Part shown: positions 1 to 9,195 of the stretch, piece after piece
Layout: the number at the start of each line of letters is the position of its first letter
Numbering within the stretch: the stretch's first letter is position 1
From: Natranaerobius thermophilus JW/NM-WN-LF
Lineage (GTDB): Bacteria; Bacillota; Natranaerobiia; Natranaerobiales; Natranaerobiaceae
Length of the DNA stretch: 64,000 bases
Reading direction: 5' to 3'
NCBI RefSeq assembly: GCF_000020005.1
Contig: NC_010718.1
Span: forward strand, 2,314,001-2,378,000
The notes under the pieces: generated by a model
What the model saw: only the letters and a program-made list of their open reading frames with translations
What the model was told of the DNA's origin: nothing
The model's database searches: none
Made by a program: the position numbers and the translations under genes

Positions 1-694
1 TAAATTTATTTTCTGCAGCGTCTTCAATTTTCTTAAGCTCTTCTTGACTTAAGACATATTCCTCAACACCTAAAGTATTAGAAATATATTCTAGAAGATA
101 GTTTTTCAACTCATAAATTGACATATCTTGATCCATATAATCTTTAATGTTTGCCACTCTACTTTTAACTGATTTTACCCCTTTTGACTTAATCTTAAGG
201 TCATTTGCCTTTAGAGCTTTGGTTAAATTGGACATTTCGGAGTTAAATAATAAGGTCCCATGGCTTAATATCCTTCCATTGGCATAATACTGGGCGTTTC
301 CTGAAATTTTCTTGCCGTCTACCAGAATATCATTTCGCCCGGAAAGTTCAGCTTTTACCCCTAGTTCATTAAGGGCCTCTATTATCGGTCTCGTAAATTT
401 CTCAAAATTATTAACATCTTCCTTGTCCGCTTTTTGAACAAAAGAAAAATTCAAATTACCTTCATCATGGTAAACTGCCCCGCCGCCAGAAATTCTTCTA
501 GCCACTATGATATCGTGCTCATCAACAAACTCTTTATTAATTTCTTCAATAGTGTTCTGATACTTACCTACGATAATAGATGGTTTGTGAATGTAAAAAA
601 ACAAATAGCTGTCTTCCGGTGCTTCATTTATTAAATATTCCTCAAGAGCAAAGTTGTAATACGGTATGTTCCAGTCCGTTTGTATGTATCTCAT
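1..694 (-). CDS. lplA: Lipoate-protein ligase A (partial, cut by window edge)
   Basis: The minus-strand frame starts at ATG 694 behind a GGAGGG ribosome site and stays open to the window edge, so the C terminus is missing. The protein (about 231 residues visible) begins MRYIQTDWNIPYYNFALEEY and carries the ligase signature RRISGGGAVYHDEGNLNFSF, followed by the DILVDGKKISGNAQYY segment that contains the lipoyl-AMP-binding lysine region. Family knowledge: such enzymes activate free lipoate with ATP and attach it to E2 or GcvH lysines in the cytoplasm. No neighbour in the window clarifies its target. The identification rests on these motifs and is firm. Confidence 0.92.
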   Translation of the reverse strand, partial: MRYIQTDWNIPYYNFALEEYLINEAPEDSYLFFYIHKPSIIVGKYQNTIEEINKEFVDEHDIIVARRISGGGAVYHDEGNLNFSFVQKADKEDVNNFEKFTRPIIEALNELGVKAELSGRNDILVDGKKISGNAQYYANGRILSHGTLLFNSEMSNLTKALKANDLKIKSKGVKSVKSRVANIKDYMDQDMSIYELKNYLLEYISNTLGVEEYVLSQEELKKIEDAAENKF

Positions 695-969
695 TTTTCA
701 TCCCTCCAGATCTATGCAAGTTTATTATTACTATTATAATAACATTAATTAGTTCAATGTGTTAACGCTTATCAATCACAAGTTATCTCGGTAAATGAAT
801 AGCTTAACAAGTCCACTCATTCTCTTCCATTAAAAAGTTCTGTTTTCATCTAAAGAATACTCAATTGCTTGATCAGATTCCGCGTAAGTCAAACAAAAAA
901 AGCCGAGAATGTGAAAATGCTTCAATTGATAATATTACACTATCATCAACTAAATACAACAGCGCCTAT
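695..969. other. AT-rich intergenic stretch with no gene seen
   Basis: Between the lplA start and the terminator of the interrupted chemoreceptor gene I see no open frame with a ribosome site, no tRNA and no convincing inverted repeat. The lplA promoter must lie here, but no clear -35/-10 pair stands out in the AT-rich sequence. Confidence 0.5.
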
Positions 970-1022
970 CCAAAATAAAAAGTGCTGTACTCCCTACATA
1001 TATAAATCATAAGAAGTACAGC
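970..1022 (-). terminator. Rho-independent terminator of the chemoreceptor transcript
   Basis: On the minus strand GCTGTACT (1022-1015) pairs perfectly with AGTACAGC (991-984) across a loop of about 23 bases. The stem is followed by a T-rich tail (CACTTTTTATTTT). It lies about 170 bases past the stop codon of the spliced chemoreceptor reading frame, so it probably ends that transcript. The long loop is unusual. Confidence 0.6.
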
Positions 1023-1192
1023 CCTTAACCTATCTTTGTTCATCTTTAATTAATATACTTTAATAGTTGTCTTCTACCTACCACTCTTTCCATACCTTTC
1101 CTGCCAGATCAGAATGAGGTTTTAAAGTCTGTTTACCTGGTTTATTTTTTATGCAATAGCAAAATCAACTAACCGTTAGCTTTTTTAACTCA

Positions 1193-1202
1193 TTAATACT
1201 TA
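1193..1202 (-). other. 3' exon of the chemoreceptor gene (last codons restored by intron splicing)
   Basis: Directly after the 3' end of the group II intron, the minus strand reads T AAG TAT TAA. Joined to the 5' exon end (TCT AAA TT), this gives TCT AAA TTT AAG TAT TAA, that is Ser-Lys-Phe-Lys-Tyr-stop. Many methyl-accepting chemotaxis proteins end in a (V/I)SxFK-hydrophobic tail, so the restored ending EEISKFKY is what one expects of the original gene. Confidence 0.85.
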
Positions 1203-3117
1203 ATCGAGTAGGAGGTAGATAATTATTTTATCTACCGACCTCTCACACCACCGAGCAAACCGTTCGGTACACGGCGGTTCCTAGTTTACGCTTTAACTTG
1301 TCGATAATATTCCGAAAAGAATAGGAAACCAAATCCTTTGATTACATCATTTCCAAGGGATTTGGATAAGACGGGGCTATTGGAAATTCTCCAGTAGCCC
1401 TTTCTTGTGTTTGCATATTCCCATGCTTTGTATTTATTGGCTCCAAAGAACTTGAGCATTTTAAATTTTGTTCTCACTTTCTTCCATTGTTTCCAGTAAA
1501 TCATGCGAATACGCCTTCTCATCCAACTGTCAGTATTTATTAACAGATTCTTCATATCAGCTGGTTTAAAGTAGTTAACCCAACCCATAATGTATCGGCT
1601 AAGTTTCTTTGCTCTGGCTTCGTTGCTTATTCCATAACTTCTAGATGTGAGTTCTTTTATTCTCGTTCTCATCTTTGTAACTGATTTAAGATGAACTCTT
1701 AATCTGGCTTTTCCTTTATGTCTGTAAAAGCCAAACCCAAGAAATCTTACCTTTCCTACATAGGCAACTACAGTTTTATCTTTATTTACTTTGAGAAATA
1801 GTTTATTTTCGATGAAGGGTAGTATGTTCTTCAAGGTGCGTCCGGCACTTCTTCTGCTTTTACAAAAGATTAGCAGGTCGTCCGCATAGCGGACGAATTC
1901 GTGCCCCCTTTTCTCAAGTTCTTTATCCAATTCGTGGAGCATTATGTTACTGAGGATAGGGCTAAGAGGCCCGCCCTGGGGCACGCCAACTTCTGTATCC
2001 TTATAGGTGTGTTTGATCATTACTCCTGCTCTTAGATATTTGTTGATAAGAGATATTACTCGACCGTCTTTTATTGTCTTAGATAGCACTTCTATCAATT
2101 TGCTCTGGTTTACTGTGTCAAAGTATTTCTCCAAGTCCATATCTACTACATATTTGTATCCTTCATTTATGTTTTGTTGACTTTTCTTAATTGCATCATG
2201 AGTACTGCGTCCAGGGCGAAAACCATAGCTGTTATCTGAGAATTGCTCCTCATATATTGGAGATAGTACTTGGGCTATTGCTTGTTGGATTACCCTGTCT
2301 ACCACTGTAGGTATGCCTAATTTTCTTTTCTTCCCATCTTCTTTAGGTATCTCTACCCTTCTGACGGGATTAGGGCGGTATTTACCGTCCAGGACTCTTT
2401 GCCTGAGGTGGTCCCCGTTTTCTTTGAGATATTGTAGAAGTTCATCTACTCCCATCCCATCAATCCCGTGAGAGCCTTTGTTGGATTTTATTTTCTTGAA
2501 TGCTTTATTCATGTTGTCTCTATCCAAAATTTCCTCTAGCAAATTCCCCTTCGACAAGTTTGCATTGGAGATGTTGTTTTCAGTTATCCTTAAAGAACTG
2601 TGCACTCCCGCATATCCTTCGTGTTCCGCACTATTCTTCTGCGGTGAGCCTTCTTTGCAGCTTTCGCCTGTCAGAAGTTGGCGGCACTTCATTCCTTTAT
2701 TGGTAACAGTCATTTACTGATCTCCTCCTAGGTTCATCCCTTCCTTAATGATGTCGACCTCATCAAGTACTATGGAATCTGCTGACTTCTCATGACAAAT
2801 CTTATTTCAACCGTGGTTCGAAGTTCATCTTGCCACGTCCATGAGACCTCCCACGGTAAGACGATTAACTTTCATTCCATGTACCCACATCATTTACACT
2901 GGTATGTCCGTGTAGTTGATTGGACTTCGTTTTGTATTGCAAACTCATCCCATACCTTATGCCTGATGATGTTCGTGTGCCTTGGGTCGGAATTTTGCCT
3001 TAAGCTTCCTTCAGATCCCACCTCACGATGGGCACCCTTGCTCTTGGCTAATGGTTGGTAACTACAAACCCCCATAGTGGACTTACACCACCTAGCTAAT
3101 CGTCATGCATGGCGCAC
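1203..3117 (-). mobile_element. Group II intron with reverse transcriptase/maturase ORF
   Basis: The minus-strand element begins with the 5' consensus GTGCG (from 3117). Domain V is near 1275-1235 (GAACCGCCGTGTACCGAACG, then a GGTGGTGTGAGAGG side), followed by a domain VI hairpin (GGTAGATA/TATCTACC). It ends CTCCTACTCGAT at 1203, with an A at -7 that can serve as the branch point. Length is 1,915 nt. The ORF lies in the domain IV position. The intron interrupts the last codons of a chemoreceptor gene, and exact removal restores a canonical C terminus, which fixes both borders. A possible EBS1 (GATTTG, about 2801-2796) could pair with the last six exon bases TAAATT using two G-U pairs; this is inference. 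The sequence looks intact and probably mobile. Confidence 0.93.
1286..2713 (-). CDS. ltrA: Group II intron reverse transcriptase/maturase
   Basis: This 475-residue protein lies inside the intron. It has RT domains 0-7 (from about residue 60), with the catalytic YADD box in FVRYADDLLIF at about residues 280-290 and the conserved YGFRPGRSTHDAI and GVPQGGPLSPILSNIMLHEL blocks. A group II maturase (X) domain follows (SRYIMGWVNYFKPADM). It ends in FSEYYRQVKA with no HNH endonuclease domain, so retrohoming would rely on endonuclease-independent priming. Family knowledge: it aids intron splicing and reverse transcribes the intron at the target. No frameshift or missing catalytic residue is seen. The first about 55 residues (TTG or ATG start region) are poorly conserved and the start is uncertain. 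Confidence 0.95.
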   Translation of the reverse strand: MTVTNKGMKCRQLLTGESCKEGSPQKNSAEHEGYAGVHSSLRITENNISNANLSKGNLLEEILDRDNMNKAFKKIKSNKGSHGIDGMGVDELLQYLKENGDHLRQRVLDGKYRPNPVRRVEIPKEDGKKRKLGIPTVVDRVIQQAIAQVLSPIYEEQFSDNSYGFRPGRSTHDAIKKSQQNINEGYKYVVDMDLEKYFDTVNQSKLIEVLSKTIKDGRVISLINKYLRAGVMIKHTYKDTEVGVPQGGPLSPILSNIMLHELDKELEKRGHEFVRYADDLLIFCKSRRSAGRTLKNILPFIENKLFLKVNKDKTVVAYVGKVRFLGFGFYRHKGKARLRVHLKSVTKMRTRIKELTSRSYGISNEARAKKLSRYIMGWVNYFKPADMKNLLINTDSWMRRRIRMIYWKQWKKVRTKFKMLKFFGANKYKAWEYANTRKGYWRISNSPVLSKSLGNDVIKGFGFLFFSEYYRQVKA

Positions 3118-4826
3118 AATTTAGAAATTTCTTCTTGCATTTCTTCAGCCTGTTTGGCAAGCTGTTCACTGGCTTTAGCTATTTCATCCATACTTGCAGT
3201 TTGCTCCTCTACAGAAGAAGAAATTTCTTCAGTACTAGATGAATTCTCTTCAGCAATAGCAGATAAATCTTGTAATGCATCTATAATCTCTTGTTTCTTA
3301 GTATCCATTTCCCCTCCCGTATCTTGAAATTCTTCGGTTTTCTGCTTAATTTTTGATATTTTATCAGCAATATCTTGGAATTTATCTTTAGTGTTATCTA
3401 CATTATTGTGTTGATTAGTTATCAACTCTTTAGTCTCTTCCATGGTATTGACTGTTTCTTCAGATTTTTCTTTTAATTCTTTAACAGCATTTTCTATTTC
3501 TTCCGAGTGTTTATTGCTTTGCTCCGCTAGCTTTCTAATCTCATCTGCAACTACAGCAAAACCTTTTCCATCTTCTCCGGCTCTGGCAGCTTCTATGCTT
3601 GCATTAAGGGCAAGTAAGTTTGTTTGTTCAGCTATATCTTTAATTGTATCAGTAACAGATTGTATCATGTTAGAACTCTCTTTAGTTTGGTTAACAACGT
3701 TATACATTGTATCAGTAGCTTCACTCACCTTTTCTGTTTCTGAAGTGAGACTATTTACTGTCTCTAAACCTTCATCTTTAGATTCAATCACTTCTTGAGT
3801 TATATCAATTAATTTTTGTACGTTTTCCTGGTCTGCATCAATAATTTCACCTAATTTTTGGGCACTATCTGAACATTTTTCTGTTTTTTCCGCTTGATTA
3901 CTCGCTCCACTTGCTATATCTTCTACTGCTTTAGATACTTCGTTAGCAGCGCTGGTATTCTCTTCAGTATTTGCACTCAATTCTTCGGAGGAAGACGCTA
4001 ACTGTTCACTGGTTTCTTTTATAGTTTTAATTAGTTCAGTGATTTTTGACTGCATTTGAACTAAAGCATTTGTTATAACACCAATTTCGTCTTGTCTTTT
4101 TAAATAATCATTAGCTTTATGTTCTTCATCAAAAGTGAAATCATATTCAGCAAGTTTATTAATTAACCCTGTCAAAACACCTATAGGTGCAATAATTTTA
4201 TTTAGTACGATAACAGAAATGATTAAAAATATTATTACTAACAAACCAGAAAACATGATAAAATAAGTATTACCTTGATTGACAATATTATTGATATCTT
4301 CCACCGGTACACCCACAAACAACATTCCAATAGCTTCTCCGTTTTCATTTTCTATTGGGACATATACCGACTCATATGGTTTTCCTAATATTTCAGCTTC
4401 CCCTTCATAGTTATCCCCTTGTTCCAATACGGTTTCTGCTACTTGTTCTTCGGATTGAGTACCAACAATTCGTTCTCCGGTTTCGTCTGTAATGCTGGTA
4501 GCAACTCTCGTAGCCCCTTTAAATAAAGTGACTACAGCTCCCGTTCTTTCTTCGATATTATCCAAAGTTCCAGTCATTTGTTCTGCAGGTACAGTTCCTT
4601 TATATAACTCCTCATCTTGAATATGCCAGTTACCTGAGTACTCCTGTTCTAGTGCATAAAGGCCCATCTCTTGATCTCCTTGTAATTTTGCATTAACTGT
4701 TGTGTCTATTACATCTTCAATTATGTAATCATTTAAAAAATTTAAAGCTACTGCAATAATAACTACCATTATGATTACACCCACAACCAACTTATTTCTG
4801 ATACTATTTACTAAAAACCTTTTCAT
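3096..4826 (-). CDS. Methyl-accepting chemotaxis protein, interrupted by the intron at its 3' end
   Basis: As read, 576 residues from ATG 4826 (site ACAGGAGGTG). TM1 is about residues 13-30. An extracellular single-Cache type sensor follows ([16 protein letters not shown] ... [20 protein letters not shown]) to about 190, TM2 is about 193-213, then a HAMP domain and a long coiled-coil signalling domain. The hairpin tip is present ([20 protein letters not shown], then [20 protein letters not shown]). The unspliced end SKLCAMHDD reads into the intron. The spliced gene is complement(1193..1202, 3118..4826), 572 residues, ending SKFKY. Family role: ligand sensing and control of CheA. A c-di-GMP-I riboswitch with a terminator precedes the gene, so its expression should respond to c-di-GMP. 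Confidence 0.93.
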   Translation of the reverse strand: MKRFLVNSIRNKLVVGVIIMVVIIAVALNFLNDYIIEDVIDTTVNAKLQGDQEMGLYALEQEYSGNWHIQDEELYKGTVPAEQMTGTLDNIEERTGAVVTLFKGATRVATSITDETGERIVGTQSEEQVAETVLEQGDNYEGEAEILGKPYESVYVPIENENGEAIGMLFVGVPVEDINNIVNQGNTYFIMFSGLLVIIFLIISVIVLNKIIAPIGVLTGLINKLAEYDFTFDEEHKANDYLKRQDEIGVITNALVQMQSKITELIKTIKETSEQLASSSEELSANTEENTSAANEVSKAVEDIASGASNQAEKTEKCSDSAQKLGEIIDADQENVQKLIDITQEVIESKDEGLETVNSLTSETEKVSEATDTMYNVVNQTKESSNMIQSVTDTIKDIAEQTNLLALNASIEAARAGEDGKGFAVVADEIRKLAEQSNKHSEEIENAVKELKEKSEETVNTMEETKELITNQHNNVDNTKDKFQDIADKISKIKQKTEEFQDTGGEMDTKKQEIIDALQDLSAIAEENSSSTEEISSSVEEQTASMDEIAKASEQLAKQAEEMQEEISKLCAMHDD

Positions 4827-4953
4827 TCAAATCACCTCCTGTAAAATAACTAGATAAACCATAAACTAAGACATTAGACCATCTTTTAGTTGTAAATTTA
4901 TTAGATCTATGCACACCTCCTTTTTCCGAGATTCCCTATAAAAACAAACAATA

Positions 4954-4986
4954 TAAAAAATACTGCCCCCAATAAAGAAGCAGTAT
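4954..4986 (-). terminator. Riboswitch expression-platform terminator
   Basis: On the minus strand ATACTGC (4986-4980) pairs with GCAGTAT (4966-4960) and is followed by TTTTTT. It begins about a dozen bases past the 3' strand of riboswitch helix P1 and about 130 bases before the chemoreceptor start, as expected for a transcription-terminating riboswitch. Confidence 0.7.
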
Positions 4987-4997
4987 AGCACCCACTT

Positions 4998-5081
4998 CCT
5001 TGGCGGCCCGACTGTCTTTACAAACTGTAAAGACTCGTAGCTTTGCGCCCCTACCTCACGATAGGTTTGCCCTTGTCAAGG
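4998..5081 (-). promoter_or_regulatory. Cyclic di-GMP-I (GEMM) riboswitch
   Basis: The minus strand contains the GEMM core: GGGCAAACC, then a tetraloop-capped helix (CTATCGTGAGGTAG), then GGCGCAAAGCTACG. A second hairpin follows (GTCTTTACAGTTTGTAAAGAC), then GTCGGGCCGCC. Helix P1 is CCTTG (5081-5077) with CAAGG (5002-4998). The conserved unpaired AAA-C and GCAAAGC segments and the tetraloop/receptor-like layout are all present. It lies 5' of the chemoreceptor and 3' of a GGDEF/HD-GYP gene on the same strand. The off/on direction cannot be read with certainty, but the adjoining terminator points to transcriptional control. Confidence 0.92.
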
Positions 5082-5137
5082 ATAAACTGTCAGTTTAAAA
5101 TTATTTGACTGTAAATATCAATTTCTTGATCACAATA

Positions 5138-6919
5138 TCAGCGTGTCATGATCTTCAAAAAAACTTCTACCAAACCAGGATCGAATTGAGTTCCAGCACA
5201 TCTTTTAATTTCTGATAGTGCTGTTTGTTGGGAAACAGGTTTTTTATAGGTCCTACCATGAGTCATAGCATCATAAGCATCAACGATCAATAATATCCTT
5301 GCCAGTAACGGAATCTCTTCACCCTTTAATCCATTGGGATAGCCGTCGCCATCCCATCTTTCATGGTGAGAATTAATCTCCTCAGCAATGTGACATAAAT
5401 TGTTTGAGTTTAAAGCTATACGTTTGCCAACTTCAGGATGTTTTTTAATAAGATGCCATTCTTTTTCTGTCAATGGTCCACGTTTTTTTAATATATCAGA
5501 TGATATAATTACTTTACCTATATCGTGCATTGTCGCCAATAGGGACAGTCTGCATAATTCATCTTCATCTAAACCCAAAGCTTTTCCAAATTCATAACAT
5601 AGATCTCTCATTCTCTTAGCATGTTCCTCTGTTTCACCACTATTTTCTTTTAATGTTCCTAATAAGATAGATATAATGTCATTTCTGACACTCGAATCTT
5701 CAACTAATTTATTCTTATACATTGAATCTTCTGCTTCTTTGAAAATTTCTTTAAAGGGTTTATCTATGTTTTCTTTTGTGGCTGTACCTACTGCAAAGTT
5801 TACCTTAATTGATTTTTTAACAATATTTTCACTTACTTCTCTAATCCTTTCCGCTATTTGATTAGCAGCTTGTTTATTTGTTTTTGGTAACAGTATGACA
5901 AACTCATCTCCACCCCACCGAGAAATAATATCTTCTTTTCTACAAGCTTTTCTTAAAGCATCAGCTACACGCTTCAAGGCCCTGTCCCCAACTTGATGAC
6001 CATATGTGTCATTGATTAATTTTAAACCATTTACATCCGCTATAATTATACTGATTGGAAGTTGTGTTTTTACATCAAGTCGTGTTAATTCTTTTTCTAA
6101 ATAAGCGCGATTATAGAGGCTTGTTAAACTATCATGGATGCTTAAATACCGAATTTCTTCTTCTTTCTTTTTACGTTCAGTTATATCATTGAAGATCACA
6201 TAATTCCCTACTAACTCCTCTTTTATTTGAACTGGAATTATTTTAAGTAACACATCTACCGGTTTATCTGTTTTACTATAACAAGTTATTTCCGCAGTAA
6301 TATTAGTTTCTCCATGACTGGTTTGCTCTTTATTCGCTATGTCAATTTTTAATACATCAAATATATTTTTCCATTTAATTTCATAAATACAATATCCAAA
6401 TAATTCATGGAATTTTTCATTAATATCTATAACTTTATTCTCATTATCTACTTGTATAACTCCATCTGAGGAATTTTTATACAAGGATTCTAACCATTTT
6501 TCTGCCTGTTTTCTTTTTGTAATATCTTCATGAGCAACTACTACTTTGCGTTTTAATGAAGTATAAATTGTTTCATAATAAGGAGTTACTCGACAGATAA
6601 ACCATCGTTCTACATCCGGTGAATGACAGGGATATTCAAATTCAAAATAATCCCTTTCATTGTTCATCACAGAACAAAGGCCATCAATAAAAAAACTGGC
6701 ACTTTCGCAGCCATTTTCAACAGCTTTATAACACACGGATAAATAATTTATTCCTTGGCCATTTTTTTTTAAATCACCATTATTACGCTTGGCAAAATTT
6801 AACCAGGAATCATTAACCTGTTCTATGACTCCATTTTCATCCAAGAGACAAATATTAGCACTTAAAGAATTTAATATTCCTTTTATTTGATTGTGATTAT
6901 TATTTGAATTAGCTGACAT
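5138..6919 (-). CDS. PAS-PAS-GGDEF-HD-GYP c-di-GMP enzyme
   Basis: 593 residues from ATG 6919 behind GGGGG. Two PAS-like sensor regions (about 10-135 and 140-250) precede a GGDEF domain with an intact SRWGGDEF motif near residue 335. A full HD-GYP domain follows, with MHDIGK near 463, HHERWDGDGYP near 520 and the DAYDAMTHGRTY block. No membrane segment is seen, so it is probably cytoplasmic. Family knowledge: GGDEF makes c-di-GMP from two GTP, and HD-GYP hydrolyses it. With both motifs intact the net activity cannot be predicted. The next gene downstream on this strand is controlled by a c-di-GMP riboswitch, so enzyme and sensor RNA are adjacent. Confidence 0.93.
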   Translation of the reverse strand: MSANSNNNHNQIKGILNSLSANICLLDENGVIEQVNDSWLNFAKRNNGDLKKNGQGINYLSVCYKAVENGCESASFFIDGLCSVMNNERDYFEFEYPCHSPDVERWFICRVTPYYETIYTSLKRKVVVAHEDITKRKQAEKWLESLYKNSSDGVIQVDNENKVIDINEKFHELFGYCIYEIKWKNIFDVLKIDIANKEQTSHGETNITAEITCYSKTDKPVDVLLKIIPVQIKEELVGNYVIFNDITERKKKEEEIRYLSIHDSLTSLYNRAYLEKELTRLDVKTQLPISIIIADVNGLKLINDTYGHQVGDRALKRVADALRKACRKEDIISRWGGDEFVILLPKTNKQAANQIAERIREVSENIVKKSIKVNFAVGTATKENIDKPFKEIFKEAEDSMYKNKLVEDSSVRNDIISILLGTLKENSGETEEHAKRMRDLCYEFGKALGLDEDELCRLSLLATMHDIGKVIISSDILKKRGPLTEKEWHLIKKHPEVGKRIALNSNNLCHIAEEINSHHERWDGDGYPNGLKGEEIPLLARILLIVDAYDAMTHGRTYKKPVSQQTALSEIKRCAGTQFDPGLVEVFLKIMTR

Positions 6920-7152
6920 GTAGTAACCCCCTTAACTTAAAAGGATTTTTTTTGTATTTTACTAATTAACTTATAATCTCAAATTGACATTTTTAACTTT
7001 TGGTTAATTTTTATATTCTTGTTAATTAATTAACATTCCTGTAGGACTTATGCCCTATATTATTTATGTTTCGTTAAACAAACATCAAAGCGAGCACTTA
7101 AAAAACATTATAAATTATTTCAAAAATTACTCCCTCATTTTAAAAATCTCAC
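6920..7152. other. AT-rich upstream region of the GGDEF-HD-GYP gene
   Basis: About 230 bases of very AT-rich sequence between the start of the c-di-GMP enzyme and the tRNA terminator. No ORF or structured RNA is apparent. It must contain the promoter of the 5138-6919 gene. Confidence 0.4.
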
Positions 7153-7191
7153 AAAAACAAAAAAAGCGGGCTCCAAATCCTCGGAACCCGC
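7153..7191 (-). terminator. Terminator following tRNA-Arg
   Basis: On the minus strand a GC stem, GCGGGTTCC (7191-7183) with GGAGCCCGC (7174-7166), is followed by a long T-rich tail (7165-7153). It sits 20 bases after the tRNA 3' end. Confidence 0.85.
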
Positions 7192-7210
7192 AACTACATT
7201 AACTTTATCA

Positions 7211-7286
7211 TGGTGCGCCTGGCAGGACTCGAACCTGCGGCACCCGGATTAGGAATCCGGTGCTCTGTCCCCTGAGCTACAAGCGC
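7211..7286 (-). tRNA. tRNA-Arg (anticodon CCU)
   Basis: Cloverleaf read directly: acceptor GCGCTTG pairs with CAGGCGC (one G-T pair), discriminator A and encoded CCA. The D arm is GCTC...GAGC, the anticodon arm CCGGA-TTCCTAA-TCCGG with anticodon CCT, and the T arm GCAGG-TTCGAGT-CCTGC. Length is 76 nt. CCU reads the rare AGG arginine codon. Confidence 0.96.
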
Positions 7287-7371
7287 ACCTTTTGAATTGC
7301 ACTGGTCTCCTGACCAACCACAATCTCTTAATTCACATTTCTATTGTACAACAGCACAAGTCAATTATCAA

Positions 7372-9000
7372 CTATAAAATTAACTCTCTAATCAGGGCTG
7401 GAGGCAATGTTCCGTAAGATAGCAGCTTATTGTGAAATTCTTTCAGATTGCTGTCACTTCCATGATGTTCCTTGTATTCGTTGATTATTTTCATTATTTC
7501 ATGTTTACCTATCAAATAACTCATGGGCTGGGTTGGTGATTGTGTATAACGTCTAACCTCTGTAATGGCGCTATCCCTTTCTAGTAAGGCATTGTCAACC
7601 ATATAATCCACAGCTTCCTGAAAGGACATTTTACCGGTATGCAAACCAGCATCAACTACAATTCTGGATGCTCTCCAGGCCTGGTCTTTCAACCTGTTCA
7701 GCTTAGTTTTGGGATCTTGAATGTAGCCCAATTCTTCCATTAGCTCTTCACAGTAAAACGCCCAACCTTCAGCAAATAAAGTGCTATTCGCTAGTTTCTT
7801 CACCTTTGACGGTGCTTTATTGGCGTGGCAAAGCTGCAAGTGATGGCCTGGATAAGCTTCGTGAAGTGCTGTTACCGGAACAGAATACCCATTGTGCTCA
7901 CCCAGTAAAGCCTGTTTTTCTTCTTCAGGCTTGTCGGGATCAACAGGAGTTACCCAGAACCTACCCGTTTGGTCCCTGTCAAAGGGCCCGGGCTGCAAAT
8001 AAGCAGCGTAAGGTATTAATGGCCTCATATATTCTGGTGTTTCTTCAATAATTAATTCCTCATCTTCGGGAATATCTACAAAATCCCGTTCTTTTACAAA
8101 TTCCTTCACCTTTTGGCACTCTTGTTTATAGTAATCTAATAATTCCTCTTCAGTAGGACGCTCTTTCTTAGTCTCTTCTATCAACTCCTGCCAATCTTTA
8201 TCAGGGTCTATTTCTTGCGCCAATCTATGGAGTTCCTTATGAGTTTCTTCAACCAGTTCTTTACCCTTTTCGTATAGGGCATCAGCATCATAATTTAAAA
8301 AGTGTGTTTCTTTTAAAAGTTCATCAAAAATTTCTTTTCCTACTGCAAATTCACCGGAAGCTGTTTCAGCTAACCTATCTAAGAAGTCGCCGTACTCATC
8401 CAGGGCATTAGCTACATTTTCAGCCTCGGCAATTACATCTTTTTTCATTGATGGTACTTCTTCTGCTATTTGTGGAATCACATCACCGAAGAAACTTTTA
8501 GCTCCTCTAAGATTTAACTGGGCCGTTTCCACAAATACAGAAGGCGGATTGGTAATTTGCTCTCTCCCTGCTTCTAATAGATCAGGGATCTGTTTCATCC
8601 TGGAGTGAATATCCTGCATTCGATCTTCTAAAGGTTTATATTCTCTGATCAATAATAGATACACACTTTGAATAGCCAAACTCACGTAACTGCTAGGATC
8701 CTTTTCATGATTTTTAATTTTTTCGATATCTCGTACTATATCTTTTAGCATAGCGTCCAAGAGCTTGTAATCAACCAACTTTTCTTTCGGTAGCATATCT
8801 TCTGATACCACACCCAATTTTAAAAGATAATCCTTGGCCTGCTCTAGTAATTCTTGTGTAGCTTCTTGGCTTTTGTCTTCTAGCTTGTGATCATAGCCCT
8901 GAATTCCAACAAAGGTAGCCATTGTTGGATTTTGCTTAAATAACCAGTCCAGTATCTCTTCAGTTAGTTCTTCCAACCTGTTCACTTCAGAAGGTACCAT
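7372..9000 (-). CDS. DUF885 family putative metallopeptidase
   Basis: 542 residues from ATG 9000 behind GGGGGGA. The family's zinc-binding-like motif HEAYPGHHLQLCH is at about residues 380-392. The second conserved block FAEGWAFYCEELMEELGY follows it, and the C-terminal YLIGKHEIMKI segment is also present. No signal peptide is visible, so it is probably cytoplasmic, whereas many relatives in other bacteria are exported lipoproteins. Its substrate is unknown; peptidase function is inferred from the HExxxGHH-like motif and from family naming. It is a single gene separated from its neighbours by about 85 and 195 bases. Confidence 0.85.
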   Translation of the reverse strand: MVPSEVNRLEELTEEILDWLFKQNPTMATFVGIQGYDHKLEDKSQEATQELLEQAKDYLLKLGVVSEDMLPKEKLVDYKLLDAMLKDIVRDIEKIKNHEKDPSSYVSLAIQSVYLLLIREYKPLEDRMQDIHSRMKQIPDLLEAGREQITNPPSVFVETAQLNLRGAKSFFGDVIPQIAEEVPSMKKDVIAEAENVANALDEYGDFLDRLAETASGEFAVGKEIFDELLKETHFLNYDADALYEKGKELVEETHKELHRLAQEIDPDKDWQELIEETKKERPTEEELLDYYKQECQKVKEFVKERDFVDIPEDEELIIEETPEYMRPLIPYAAYLQPGPFDRDQTGRFWVTPVDPDKPEEEKQALLGEHNGYSVPVTALHEAYPGHHLQLCHANKAPSKVKKLANSTLFAEGWAFYCEELMEELGYIQDPKTKLNRLKDQAWRASRIVVDAGLHTGKMSFQEAVDYMVDNALLERDSAITEVRRYTQSPTQPMSYLIGKHEIMKIINEYKEHHGSDSNLKEFHNKLLSYGTLPPALIRELIL

Positions 9001-9195
9001 TTAAATCCCCCCATTTTCAATTAAATTTAGGAGTCAATGGTTCGTGTTCATTATAATGTTGGAGCATTAGCAGTAATTGATATATCGACCACTTTATGAT
9101 ATTAAAGTAATTAAAAGACAATCACCCTTATATATTATATATTCTTGAATAAAATCCATTATCCTGTTAATTTTTGAAAAATTCCCCAAATTTAA

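Noticed and set aside
2792-3061. Plus-strand 89-codon frame in the intron 5' part
   Set aside because: It lies over the structured domain I-III RNA of the intron on the other strand and has no ribosome site.
4826-4930. Short leader ORF (GTG after AAAAAGGAGGT) between riboswitch terminator and chemoreceptor
   Set aside because: It would overlap the receptor start out of frame for about 30 codons. The spacing is odd and there is no further support.
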